Assembly (NCBI GenBank): GCA_001687465.1
Contig: LVLI01000638.1
Coordinates: 1-50,899, forward strand
Length of the DNA: 50,899 nucleotides
Source: Halocafeteria seosinensis
Lineage: Eukaryota; Sar; Bigyra; Bicosoecida
Direction of reading: 5' to 3'
The translations under genes were made by a program, and so were the position numbers. Of the stretch, positions 12,024-21,846 are shown one piece after another (the first letter of the stretch is position 1; the number at the start of each line of letters is the position of its first letter). Below the pieces are notes generated by a model, which was given only the letters and a program-made list of their open reading frames with translations, did not search any database and had not been told where the DNA came from.

Positions 12024-12482
12024 GAGGGGCTAGCGTAGAAGATGTACCCGTTACAATCCTGCGTTCACTGTTTATCGCTGTAGCTTTCACATCACTCAAT
12101 ACATAGATTGCGTGCTTACTATGTACAAGCTGCAGTACCGAAGCTTTACAGTTCTCGGGAAATCCTGAATTCCTTTCACGCATCTCCATCTCGTTCCAGA
12201 GCGGATGTTTTCTAAGGAAAGTTCCACATTTGTTCTTCTGTTACAAGTACGCCAACTTCCGTCGGTCTGCGTTAGAGTCATCCCAAACGCCGTTTGTGAA
12301 GCAAGGCCCTGAGATGGGGCTTCAATGTGGCTCTCCCGATATGCCAGGTTTCTTCGCAGCGTTGGATTGCCAAGACTGATTGTCAGATGAGTCTTTTCTA
12401 CGCGGAAATGAGATAACTGTTTAGTTCATTGATTGATTATTGAAAATAACGTCATTACTAAGAGTTGAAAGTAACTCACAAT
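12024..12482. other. Intergenic region, no gene seen
   Basis: This is the spacer between two plus-strand genes, holding the phosphorylase 3' UTR and the ESCRT-III promoter. Only short ORFs with irregular composition are present. I see no repeat or RNA gene. Confidence 0.5.
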
Positions 12483-13592
12483 ATGTTCAACTTGTTTGGC
12501 ACAAAGAAAAAACCAGATCAGTCTGGAGAGCAACAGAATGCATCTCGGAGTGCTACTGCGCAAAAGGGGGGCGAAGAAGGCGTGCTCAAAGCGATACAGC
12601 AGTTGGACAAACAGGTTGACAAACTCGACAAAAGGTAAATACAACCTCTCAGCAGATCTTGATGGTTGAACAACGGGGAATAGCTGTATACGGTATATTT
12701 GCTTCCTCTATGTGTGTTTACTGCAGGAGAAGCCTCCTTGAAAACAGGGTAGGAAATATCAGAAGTGATGCCAAAACAAAGCTAAGGGCCAATGATAAGA
12801 AAGGTAGGAGGGTGTTGAATTCTGTCTGTTCTTGTTGCGAGTCGTCATCTCCTTATTGCAACACTCGCAGGTGCTCAACAGCTAATGATGAGGGTCAAAA
12901 ACTACCAGGACCAGCTTGATCAAATTGATAAGTTGTATTCAAAGTTATCTTATGTCCGAGGGAAGCTGGAATCGTCCAACTTAAACCGTGAGGCGGTGGG
13001 AGCCTTGAGTGCAGGAGCTGAGGGGTTAAGAAGAGTGCGTATATCGTGCACCCCGTTTGTCGTTTATGACGCTTACCAATTGAACCTCTCCGTGCTTGCA
13101 GGCAAAAGTCGACCAAAAGGAAGCTGATGCTGTCATGGATGATCTCAACGAGCAGCTGGAGGACCACCAAGATGTTCAAGATAGCTTGAATACTCGTTTG
13201 CATGGAGAGCTCGATGAGGTAAGAGACGGAAGAATCGGTGGAGTGAATGCTACAGAACGACAATATGTGGCTCTGTCTTTCTGCAGATGGATGTTAGCGA
13301 TGAAATGGAAGACTTGGAGAGAGAGATGCGTGAAGAAGACGAAGAAGCGCGGATGCTGCGAGATCCAGAGCGATCTAGTACAACCACTTCGCAGCCTAGT
13401 ACCGCCACTGGTCACGCCGAAGCTTCGGGTAAAGCGGCATCCGCAAGTGGATACAGTAAATCCAACCAGGAAAAAGCAAAAGAGTTACCAAGTGCTCCAA
13501 CCACGGCTCCTCAGTCTCAAAAACATACAGAAGAAGACGAGGACATGGACGAAGAGCTACGGCGCCTGGAAGCAGAAATGGAGATGTCGTAA
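12483..13592 (+). CDS. CHMP4: ESCRT-III subunit, Snf7/CHMP4-like (5 exons, 271 aa)
   Basis: Exons: 12483-12634, 12727-12803, 12871-13034, 13102-13218 and 13287-13592; stop TAA. It starts with MFNLFGTKKK, the short hydrophobic N-terminus that inserts in membranes in Snf7 proteins. A basic helical hairpin follows (KAIQQLDKQVDKLDKR, then GAQQLMMRVKNYQDQLDQIDKL). The acidic autoinhibitory half holds DAVMDDLNEQLEDHQDVQDSL and DEMEDLEREMREEDEE, and the end DEELRRLEAEMEMS resembles a C-terminal MIM helix. Snf7/CHMP4 forms the membrane-scission polymer in multivesicular bodies, cytokinesis and nuclear-envelope repair, and is recycled by Vps4. A Ser/Thr/Ala-rich insert of about 50 residues precedes the last helix, so it is longer than the usual 220-230 residues. 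CHMP5/Vps60 is a less likely alternative. Confidence 0.85.
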
Positions 13593-13991
13593 CCATCGTA
13601 AGCTGATGGATATATACAGTATGGGAAACGGTTGTATTGTTGTATATATTAGAGCTATTTTTGTTTTCCTTTAAGAGATAAACATAAATGTGGACACACC
13701 CCACACATAGTTCTCGGATAGGTGGTGGACAGTAACCTAGTCTACTACCCGGTGAGGCAATGACCGCACGGAATCATGTAGGGGCACAAAACTGCCTTAA
13801 GCTTTTCCAGATTTGCTCATTTAACCACCCAAGTACTGTACTATGAGACGATATTCATGCGAAAGACTCCCGGTAAGCTGCACTTCAAGCTGCATCCTAA
13901 CTTCACACACCACGAAGCACCTCCTATATTGACGATAGCGTGTGTATTGCTTGATTTAGGCAGTGTACTCGGCCACGAAGTGGAGACTGAA
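13593..13991. other. Intergenic region, no separate gene seen
   Basis: This is the spacer between the ESCRT-III gene and the SR-like gene. An open frame runs upstream of the chosen start of the next gene from an ATG at 13857, but its 45 extra codons lack the Arg/Ser/Lys bias of the rest and could be 5' UTR. Confidence 0.45.
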
Positions 13992-15402
13992 ATGCCGCGA
14001 CATAAGAAGCACAGTAAACACCGCTCTCGATCGCGCTCGCGATCGGAGGAGGAGGGCGAAGATAGGGAGAGGCATTCCGCCACTGACAAAAAGAGCGATA
14101 ATACAACTGTTACACATAAGGGCGGTAAAGAACGGGGGCATGAGAGAAAAGACAAAAAGGAAAGAAAGCGGTCAAGGTCGAAATCCAGGTCAAGGACACC
14201 GAAGAAGCACCACAAGAAGTCATCGTCGTCTCATAAGCACGCGAAGAAGAGCAAGAGTAAGCATAAGCGTAGGAAACGTAGTTCTTCCAGGAGCTCTAGC
14301 GCTAGCGAGGGCAGCTCTTCGGGTGGAGATGAGAACGACGCTTCGTCCAATTCGTCGGAGGACTCCAAGGAGCGAAATCGACGCGAAGTCGCACAGAGGG
14401 TCAAACAATTTCAAACAGTATCAGCCGATTCGGATGATTCAGACGACCAAACCGGCACTGCCGCCAGCGCACCTACCAAGAGTGAAGAACCTAAGTATGT
14501 ACTGAGAACGTCTATTAAACTGTGAGAATGGACTGCTCAGTTAATGTTGCGTTCTCAGGAAACGAAAATCTGACAACAAGGGGAAAAAGAAAAAGAAGAA
14601 ACATCATGGACACGCCAAGGCTAAGAATGAGGGAAGTAAAGTTGTGGATCAGTCGAAGTATGTTCATGTGACAGCTTCTGTAGCCTGTATCTTACCCTCA
14701 TACTATTTGCGTGTTCAGGTTTGGAAAGTATGGCATTATCCGTGACGAAAATTTCCATGAGTAAGACAGCGTTGGATAAGCAGACTCACGCTTTGTCGGG
14801 TGACATTTTTGAAAACCTTGCAGGAAGCAACCAGAGTTCGAAGCATGGATGAGAGAAGTTAAAGGCATCAATGAGACGGCATATATGTCTAAGACGGAGT
14901 TACGGGAATACTTCTCCGAATACGCCGAAGACTATAATACCGCAACTTTGCCCTCAAAGAAGTATTACGATATCGACCACTGGGAGCGTGAACAGGTGCA
15001 GAAGAGGTCTCGAAAGGAACAAAGTGTATGTATACTGCTTTGGCCTCGTTCTTTCTACCGTCGTATTCCGGTTTCTTGCTAGTACAGGAGGCTGGATCTG
15101 CCGTTCCTTCCGCTTTTGACGATCAGAAGGCCAAGCAGCAACAGCTGCAGCAGTTAAAAGCTAAGCAAGAACAGGAAAAGATGCGAATGTACCTAGTAAG
15201 ATTTTTTTCTTCAACTTGCCTAACATTTGCTTAGTGAACGGTTACATCATGGTTTGAGGTGCTTCAGGAAAGCCTTGATCCGGAAAAAATAGAAAGTATG
15301 CGCGAACAACAACGCCTCCAGCAGCAGATGGAGTACGCATACAAGGCTGGTAACACCGATGAAGTCGAACGCATCAAGAGAAAGCTCGATCCGGATGCTT
15401 AG
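13992..15402 (+). CDS. SR-like nuclear protein related to style cell-cycle inhibitor 1 (6 exons, 362 aa)
   Basis: Exons: 13992-14494, 14559-14657, 14719-14760, 14824-15025, 15088-15195 and 15268-15402; stop TAG. The first 165 residues are an RS/KH-rich low-complexity region (MPRHKKHSKHRSRSRSRS and onward), followed by a poly-Lys stretch. The conserved core reads FGKYGIIRDENFHEK, then EFEAWMREVKGINE, ELREYFSEYAEDYN and PSKKYYD, the pattern of plant SCI1 and related fungal nuclear proteins linked to splicing. A Q/K-rich coiled coil closes the protein, ending VERIKRKLDPDA. I chose the ATG at 13992 because the RS bias begins there; an in-frame ATG at 13857 is possible. The exon 4/5 junction could also use a donor two bases upstream, giving one different residue. 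Confidence 0.75.
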
Positions 15403-15723
15403 AATTCATCTACTATTATGCCGAAGAAAACAGCAGCTTGAAATAGCAACACGATAAGATGTGAATCGTGAATGAGGATGATGTAACTGATCGATGGCAT
15501 ATAGCTTTCTTGCGCAATCGCGTGTCAGTGCTAAAACAAATCTTACGTCTCGAGGTTGCAGACAACCGTGAAGATGCACACTTCCATTAACATAACGGAA
15601 AAATTTGTTTTGCAGATACTCACACCAGTTCGCTTAGGGACTGGTATTCAAGATGTGATTCACATAACATGCAGACTTGCTCGGTATCCATCATCAATGA
15701 TCCGTGCCGGTCGCAGTCACGAA
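15403..15723. other. Convergent spacer, no gene seen
   Basis: The spacer lies between the stops of the SR-like gene (plus) and the bZIP gene (minus). It should contain both 3' ends. One plus-strand ORF from 15556 runs antisense into the bZIP gene and has no family likeness. Confidence 0.5.
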
Positions 15724-16542
15724 TTAGCAGTGCAATTGAGGGTTTTCGGGGGATATTTCACCATAGTGCATCTCGTCGCCAAGGGAAGGACCGCTATTTT
15801 TAGGCATTGTTGTGTGGTCATTAAGATATTCCTCATTAATTGGTTCTTCGGTTCCAGAAACGGATTCCGTAATATCTTGTGGTAAGAATTGGAAGTTGCT
15901 CGGTGCCGATGAACAACTTGACTCAGACGATAAGCTAGCAAGGGCATTCCTTAGATGGTATATGACCATATCCTTGTACTGTATCATTCTGTCCTTTTCC
16001 GCCAGCTTTTCCTCCATCATTCTTATTCGCTGTTTGAGCTCGTGCCTTTCTTTCTCCTTCCTCTTCCGGCTCTCAGCGGCACTAGATCTATTCTTCAATT
16101 TCCTGGCTGCCTTCCGGGCCTCGGGTCTGTGCACGTGACAACATGCAGCTTAATGTTCTTCAAAATTGAAGTGTAGCTGAACTTACCCACTGCCTTTGGC
16201 GATGCGCTTTAGCTCCTCACTGGATAGAATGGTAGCGAACTTGTCTGTCCCCTCTGGCTCTTGGTCTTGCGAGGAAGACTCGAAACCGCTCGCCTGGGTC
16301 TTTTCGCCCAGATCATGCCTTCGCCTTTTATTAGAGATCCTGAACTGGCCATACCATTGGTTTTCACCTTCAGATATACCAGCAGCGTTAGCGTACATGT
16401 TCGAGTTCACTGAAAAGTTGCTATATCCATTCAACAACGATTCTACGAAGAGGCTGTGGTCTCCGGGTGTCTGTTCAGAGGACTCGCCAACTCCGGTGGT
16501 GGGAACACTGGCTGATTCCCACCCCTCTAGAACTTGCTCCAT
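15724..16542 (-). CDS. bZIP transcription factor (2 exons, 252 aa)
   Basis: Exons: 16542-16187 and 16126-15724; stop TAA. Exon 2 opens with a basic region containing NRSSAAESR: Asn131, seven residues, then Arg139, followed by nine residues to Leu149, exactly the bZIP spacing. The zipper continues with hydrophobic a positions (Ile153, Leu160, Ile167, Ile174), but the d positions after Leu149 are Met156, Lys163 and Lys170, so the zipper is short or prefers a partner. Before it lies a Ser/Gly/Glu-rich region with a possible nuclear signal (NKRRRH), and the C-tail is acidic and Pro-rich. It should bind DNA as a dimer in the nucleus; its targets cannot be read from sequence. Confidence 0.85.
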
Positions 16543-16977
16543 CTCCTTGCACTACGATAGCTTGCCGAACTGATAGAATTTTCGTCAGATATAACAGGTG
16601 GACTTCGACAAGTGGTGGAAATTAGACGTTTGGATCGTACAACCTGGCAAGACTCCTCTCAGTGCACTGGCGAACGAGTGTGTGCGCGTGTTGGTCGGCC
16701 CAAAGGGATTTCAGACATTTACCCCTAGGGGTAACTTCAATCTACCCCTAGGGGTAACTTCAAACTACCCCTAGGGGTAACTTCAAACTACCCCTAGGGG
16801 TAACTCCAAATCTACCCCTAGGGGTAGAATTTTGAGGATTGTTGCATATTTCCAAATCTCTGCCAATTACCACTTTAACACAAAGACAAAGGTTCTACAT
16901 TGTTTGATACTGTTTACGTAGTAGTTTTGTGCATACTGGGTACTGGAATATCCCGCTCCCTGTTGCAATAGAGTGAT
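16543..16977. other. Intergenic region containing the palindromic repeat array
   Basis: This is the promoter side of the bZIP gene and the left edge of the Ulp1 island. Apart from the 23-bp tandem array at 16720-16826 I see nothing coding or structural. Confidence 0.5.
16720..16826. repeat. Tandem array of five palindromes TACCCCTAGGGGTA
   Basis: Perfect 14-bp palindromes start at 16720, 16743, 16766, 16789 and 16813, a period of 23, 23, 23 and 24 bp. The spacer is ACTTCAA(T/A)C in the first copies and ACTCCAAATC in the fourth. Each centre is an AvrII site (CCTAGG). The array is non-coding and lies about 150 bp upstream of candidate first exons of the Ulp1-like fragment. The same palindrome reappears at 18251-18336. 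Confidence 0.95.
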
Positions 16978-17663
16978 ATGAGTGTTGAGGCTGAACTAAC
17001 GGAAGCTCGCGTGGAGCAGTTGCTTAGGTATGTAGTTCTTGGCCATACTTATTGATTCATTACGATTGTATTTAACCCAAGTGCGCACCAATGCCTCCTG
17101 AAAATGCCAGGGCTACCAGTAAGCTTTCCTTGCAAGAGAGCGCCCTGCTGCGGCTAAAGAAATGGGCTCTTGCTGAGCCCCTAGCTAAGAAGATAGCTTA
17201 ATTACTGTTGGTATTCTTTTAGATGGCTTTTAAGTGAACCATATTCTCTTGTACAGGTGATCCATACAAATGTCCACGAGCCTCCCAGTATCTCAATGAC
17301 CTATTGCTAGGGAAAAGAGTGACAACCATCCCGGAGCACAACTTGGAGTCCAAGTTGGAGATAGACAATCGCGTCACCGCCTTACGTAGGTGGGTAAGTG
17401 ATGAATCAGCTAAGAGCCGGGGGGAGCAACATCGACTGAACACAGTCAAATGGAAGGCAAGAGTAGGCGTCTGTCCCCAACAGAGCAACGGCTACGGTTG
17501 TGGCGTGTTTGTTGCTTGCCTAATGCGATCGCTAGCTATGAACATGCCGTTCACGTTTTCCCAGGGGACTATCGACACTGAAAGAGCCAATATTGCTCTG
17601 CACCTGCTGAAGTATTTTACCGCAACAAATCCAAATCGCGCTGTTGGAAGTGTCGAAGAGTAG
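16978..17663 (+). CDS. Ulp1/C48-type SUMO protease, truncated (partial)
   Basis: The clear part is one exon, 17257-17663 (stop TAG), entered after a TTGTACAG acceptor. It reads ASQYLNDLLLGKRV and later VCPQQSNGYGCGVFVAC, the C-terminal half of a Ulp1/SENP catalytic domain: the oxyanion Gln, NGY, the nucleophile Cys and GVF. The usual NGYDCGVF has Gly in place of Asp just before Cys. The upstream half that should carry the catalytic His and Asp is not visible. Possible 5' exons start at an ATG at 16978 (MSVEAELTEARVEQLL, donor after 17027) and continue at about 17082-17118, but I could not join them confidently to 17257. It is either a decayed gene or a domain captured by an element. Confidence 0.5.
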
Positions 17664-17833
17664 CAAGCAAGTAATTCCCCGTATTAATATATAGGTCCCG
17701 CGGTTCCTTCAATTTTGTCACGTGCTCCTTTCGGCTGTTCGCCGTAGCGGTAGACTGTGACAACGAGAGTAATTTAAATAAATTAACGAATGACCATATA
17801 AGGTTGTATGGTTTGGTAATGAGTGAAGGGGTT

Positions 17834-18010
17834 TTAGTCCTCCTCCTCCAAGTCGACGGTTGAGTAAGACCCACCTCGGACGTTACCAATTCCGTACATC
17901 CCCATCAAACGTTTGACTTTGGCATCTTCATCGAACCTGTCCTTAGCTTCGCAAGCTTCGACAATACACACGGGCTTATATTTTCGTGGTTGCCAGTATT
18001 GTGAGGAATG
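17834..18010 (-). pseudogene. GIY-YIG-type domain, C-terminal fragment
   Basis: About 58 codons on the minus strand end in TAA at 17834. They read QYWQPRKYKPVCIVEAC, then DRFDEDAKVKRLMGMYGI and NVRGGSYSTVDL. The KYGIxNVRGGSYS block following an FDED stretch is typical of a GIY-YIG-like domain found in algal, protist and giant-virus proteins, where it sits at the C-terminal end. The frame is closed by a stop immediately upstream (18011), and I could not find the GIY or YIG strands in the next 300 bp, so it is a remnant or the last exon of a gene with an unseen junction. Confidence 0.45.
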
Positions 18011-18250
18011 TTAAGAGCAAAATTGATGGCGCCATCATGGCAAGTCAACCTGCGGATAGTTACCGGGATAACCAAGCGACCTGCTTCTTTCAAAAACAAA
18101 TGTCAAAATGCTGAACAAGCTTGTTTTGCCATTTATACGTTTGTTGTAACACTGATAGATGGAAGTCGGCCTTTCGTCACCTCTGCTCGAAGGCAAACGG
18201 CTACTAGTGGTTCCCATAGTCTCTCAATCCCTTATACCTTTGTGATATTA

Positions 18251-18336
18251 TACCTAGGGGTAACTCAGGTCAATCCCAAATTTCAAAAAATACTACCCCT
18301 AGGGGTAACTCAGGTCTGTCTACCCCAAATTTCATA
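18251..18336. repeat. Two direct repeats carrying the TACC(CC)TAGGGGTA palindrome
   Basis: Two copies of a unit of about 43 bp start at 18251 and 18294. Both contain CTAGGGGTAACTCAGGTC and then CCCAAATTTCA. The second carries the full palindrome TACCCCTAGGGGTA; the first lacks two C. A half-site TACCCC follows at about 18321. The palindrome links this block to the array at 16720-16826. Confidence 0.9.
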
Positions 18337-19078
18337 TAACACATTCATCTAACAAGTACTCACGCATAAAGAAGTTGTATATTCATCTGAATTTATAAAT
18401 AACCTTGTAGATGAGAATTGTCGCAAATAAGAGCAAGTGACAGGTACTTTCCAAAGGGAGTGACTTTGTGCTATCTGTTAAAGTACGCAGGATGGAACAT
18501 TAATGGTTCAATTCTAAAGAGATGGATATAAAGTTGGTGACGCTGTACGCCCACCTTGGTGTCCCTTCTAGACGTCCCTAGTTATGGGGTCTCGCCCGTT
18601 CCCCCACCGTTCAGGTGAACTTCGCGATTCGTGTTACCCAAGACTCCAGCTTGTAATCCACTCGCAATTCCAAGACCTGCGTATAGATGCTTCCGCACAT
18701 GCTATATGATATGTGGGACTTTGACACTGCCACGTTGACATACATACGTATGTACTATACATATCATGTGTCGTCCACACCAGCAGTTGCCTAAACACAT
18801 AAACCGTCGCACACTTGTTGCGTGCGACCAGCACCCACCTTCCTGCATAACGACTCGGTTATTAACGAATACCGCTACAGTACCACAATAATTAAGTATA
18901 GTAGTTGCAGTCTTGCAAGACAAAGGAACTGCTCGGCAAGGACTTCTACGACGGTTAGCTTACGATTGGATGCAGCGCGGGCGGGAGAAGCGGTGTACCT
19001 TGTACAAATTCTTGGGTGCGATAAATACCGCAGCCAAACCCTTGGATGGCTCAAAAGAGGCGAACAAGGATGTAGACA
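18337..19078. other. Intergenic region, no gene seen
   Basis: This is a non-coding stretch upstream of the basic coiled-coil gene. Short ORFs occur on both strands without family likeness. A TACATACGTATGTA palindrome lies near 18740-18753. An open frame from 18913 runs into the next gene in a different frame and is probably not translated. Confidence 0.45.
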
Positions 19079-21562
19079 ATGAGAAACTCCAAGGACAACA
19101 AGTCACCTAAAAAGTTCCTGTCGGCCCGAGAAAATATTGAGGCGGCCGAGAGCAGAGTATCCAAGAGATTGAAGAAACAGCGCGCACGATGGATGTTCGA
19201 GAAGAATGTATGGGCAACTTCCCATCCAGTAAATTCCACTTCGGTGCAATCTCCTTCCCGAAAGAGTCGTCAAACTGTCCCCGAGAAGCCGAAGACGAAC
19301 CGTGGTAAATTGCACGAAGGACCGCGCCATCTCAGGTTACGCCTGGGAATCGACCGCGTCGCTTCGCATATGATCGCGAATTACGACCATACTCAGGTTG
19401 CACACTACCCAAACATGGAAGAAGTGCTCCATGAGTCAACCGTAAAGTTAGTGAACTATGAAGAGAAGTTGCAACGTTTTGCCCATGAAACGGAATTAGA
19501 AAGGCGGCTGGCTTCAGAAAAAGTGTCGAGCGCGATTTTTCGTCAAAACCAAGAAAGATTGGAGGAAAGCGCCAATGTTCCAAGATTGCCTGTGACAACG
19601 GAAAGAAGCTTTTCTAGTCCAAGAACAAGCGCCAGAGATGGTACAACAGAAACCGTAGAAGATGACACCGGCACCCCACAATTAGTAGCTAACCGACAAA
19701 GCAAACAACGCACTGATAGCAAACCAAGAAGACAATCGTTTAGTGAACAGTATCTCCAGAGCATTAAAGCAAAGAACCCCAATAGGATGTTGAGGATAAA
19801 AGATCTCCCCTCGAACCTCGTGACTAGCGCATATTCTATCAGTCCGTCCTCCGGACGATTACTGAAGAAATATCAAAACTCTGAAAATGCGGATGCTGAT
19901 GGGAACCCAAAAGTGTCGTATGAAGAGAGGTAAGTAACGAGAAGCGAACCGTCAACGTCGTCTAATAACGGCTCTCTCGTGAAATATTCTTGCCCCATAT
20001 GCAGGATTCATAGGAGAGCTTTACGAAGGGTTGCGTTCGAGACTCTACACATGCGTAAAGTTGCATGGTTAATACTCTTGAAGGTGGGAGCTGCACTGTA
20101 TGATTTACAGTGCGGAATCACGAAACATGCAGCAGAAAAAACCTTCCGCAACTTGCACAATCCATACGTCTATAAACTGCAACGATGGTGGAAGGCGATG
20201 CGCTTTAAGCTGGAGGTAACTCGAGCGCAATCGCGACGACATGCTGCCGCAGAACTCCTGAAACGATGTCTCCGGTATGTTGAGATGCTGCGCTTGGCAA
20301 TGCGGAGGCTCTTCTCGTAAATCTGTTTCACTTGCAGCCACCGAAAAACAGGAAGAGACGCATTATCAAAAACCCTGGAAGCTTGGCGACTGCGTGTTAA
20401 GTCATGTCAGCGCTACATCAGAAGCTACCTTCAGATTTCAAGATTGCGGAGACAGATTCTTGGATGCTTCTGGGACGATCTTGCCCTGAAGTATTTCGAG
20501 AAGCGAGCTAACAGGTCCCTTACAAAAGAGCTACAAATCAACAAGAAGCTATTTGCCTCAAACAGTACCACGAAGCACCGAACGCAGTACATTCCGAGGC
20601 AGCAGAGGCGGTCATCAGCTCCTTCGGTGATGCATGAACGGAGGATTCTGACACACAGTAGGAACAAGGGGCTGACTCGTTATGCCTCTGTTTTCAGCTT
20701 CTTGCCCAAAAAGGCTGCTACCCACATGGTTCGACAACAAAAATTTGCCTTGCCTCACATTCACGACTTCTTTGAGGAGGCAAAGAAGTACTCAATGACA
20801 AGCATAACAGCAGCTCCACAAACAAGCTCCAACGCCTCGGCGACATACATTTTAAGCACATTCGTCGGAGGCACGACTGCTCGCAAAGACACTCACCAGT
20901 CCGATCCCACGTTCCTGCAATCTTCACAAAGCGCTCCCGTTCTGCGAACGAGAAGGAAAAAAGTCCGAAATAAAACGTACCATGCTAGTCGACCGCATAG
21001 AAATCACACGGAGATGCGAACTGGTTTAATTGAACATCGCCTTGAGAGCGCTTTATTTGAGAGAATAGGCGGCCGCGCCACACAGAGTCAGACGTTCAAG
21101 CAGCTGATGGAAGAGCTACAGCGAACCTTGAGCTTATCAACTCGGCTCGGATCTTGGGAGACGTTTGGTGCTTTGATTCGCACGTATTTCAAGAATCGGC
21201 CACGTAAAAAGGATGTCCTGGAAGCGAAGCTTCGCCATCTACCTTGGTCGATGCATCCCGTCCTGCCTTCGCCGCTGCTGAAGTACGTTGCTATCGATTT
21301 CTTGCTTCGCATGGCGCGACGTGACTTCTCTTCACAAATCAAAAACTGGAAAAAAAGCCAACTTATTCAGCAGCAACGACTACTATCCGTTTCCCTCGAA
21401 GATACGCACGAACTTATCGCGTCTGAACGTTCTGCATCTAATAAATTTCTTGAGGATAAGTATACGAAAGCCTCCTCTGGGATGAAAGCTCCGAGCCTCC
21501 TCTTGTTTGCCACTCTTAAAGACATTTGGGATCGAAGTTCCCCAGAATGCATATTCGCTTGA
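19079..21562 (+). CDS. Unknown basic, helix-rich protein (3 exons, 781 aa to the first stop)
   Basis: Exons: 19079-19929, 20005-20274 and 20338-21562, ending at a TGA. The protein is strongly basic (Arg/Lys/Ser), with long helical stretches and IQ-like clusters around the exon 2/3 junction (YKLQRWWKAMRFKLEV; EAWRLRVKSCQRYIRSYLQ; RLRRQILGCFW) that could bind calmodulin or light chains. I do not recognise the family; large IQ/coiled-coil proteins of this style are common in ciliated protists, and another gene here (CFAP299) shows the organism has cilia. Oddity: the frame stays open for 89 further codons after the TGA, to a TAA at 21830-21832, with the same basic composition (AERRRIFASIKQRKR). 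The product may therefore be 781 or about 871 residues. Confidence 0.6.
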
Positions 21563-21832
21563 ATCCAAGAATTCGAAACTACGGTACGAACGGCGGTCTG
21601 GAGAAGTACGCACCAGGGAGTCTACTCTGAGCAAACCATGTCAGCTGAACGCAGGCGCATTTTCGCTTCAATAAAGCAACGGAAACGTGAGAGTGAAGCT
21701 ACAGACGAGAATCGAAAGTCCCTGCACCAGTGCGTGCGGTTTCTGCTGGACCCCTTCGTCCGAATTACTACTGTCTTGGCACAGGAAGCATGGCAGGGAT
21801 TTACAACAGATCCAGACATTGATATACGGTAA
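21563..21832 (+). other. In-frame open extension after TGA
   Basis: Directly after the TGA at 21560-21562 the same frame remains open to a TAA at 21830-21832. The peptide (IQEFETTVRTAVWRSTHQG, later HQCVRFLLDPFVRITTVLAQ) looks like ordinary protein and resembles the preceding gene in its Arg/Lys content. It ends 14 bp before the stop of the convergent epimerase-like gene. It could be a C-terminus lost to a nonsense change, a readthrough extension, or coding sequence joined by an unseen intron. A sequencing error (TGG read as TGA) is also possible. Confidence 0.45.
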
Positions 21833-21846
21833 TCATCATCTTGCGC

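Larger units (their letters stand above)
16720..18336. mobile_element. Candidate mobile-element remnant bounded by palindromic repeats
   Basis: A 1.6-kb interval is bounded on each side by repeats built on TACCCCTAGGGGTA, a sequence I found nowhere else in the window. Inside are a Ulp1-type protease fragment (plus) and a GIY-YIG-type fragment (minus), both incomplete and convergent. Several eukaryotic DNA transposons (Mutator-like KAONASHI elements, and Zisupton/KDZ-type elements) carry Ulp1-like domains, and GIY-YIG nucleases are often mobile or viral. No transposase, clear terminal inverted repeats beyond the palindromes, or target-site duplication could be defined, so this is a hypothesis. 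Confidence 0.35.

Noticed and set aside
15556-15885. 109-codon plus-strand ORF
   Set aside because: It overlaps the bZIP coding exon on the other strand, and its composition is that of an antisense shadow.
16720-16826. CRISPR-like or telomere-like array
   Set aside because: The spacers are nearly identical and only 9 bp, which rules out CRISPR; the unit is a palindrome, not a one-sided telomere repeat, and lies among genes.
21560-21562. Genome-wide reassignment of TGA to an amino acid
   Set aside because: MRT4, the 112-residue gene and the CxxC protein end naturally at TGA, so TGA works as a stop here.
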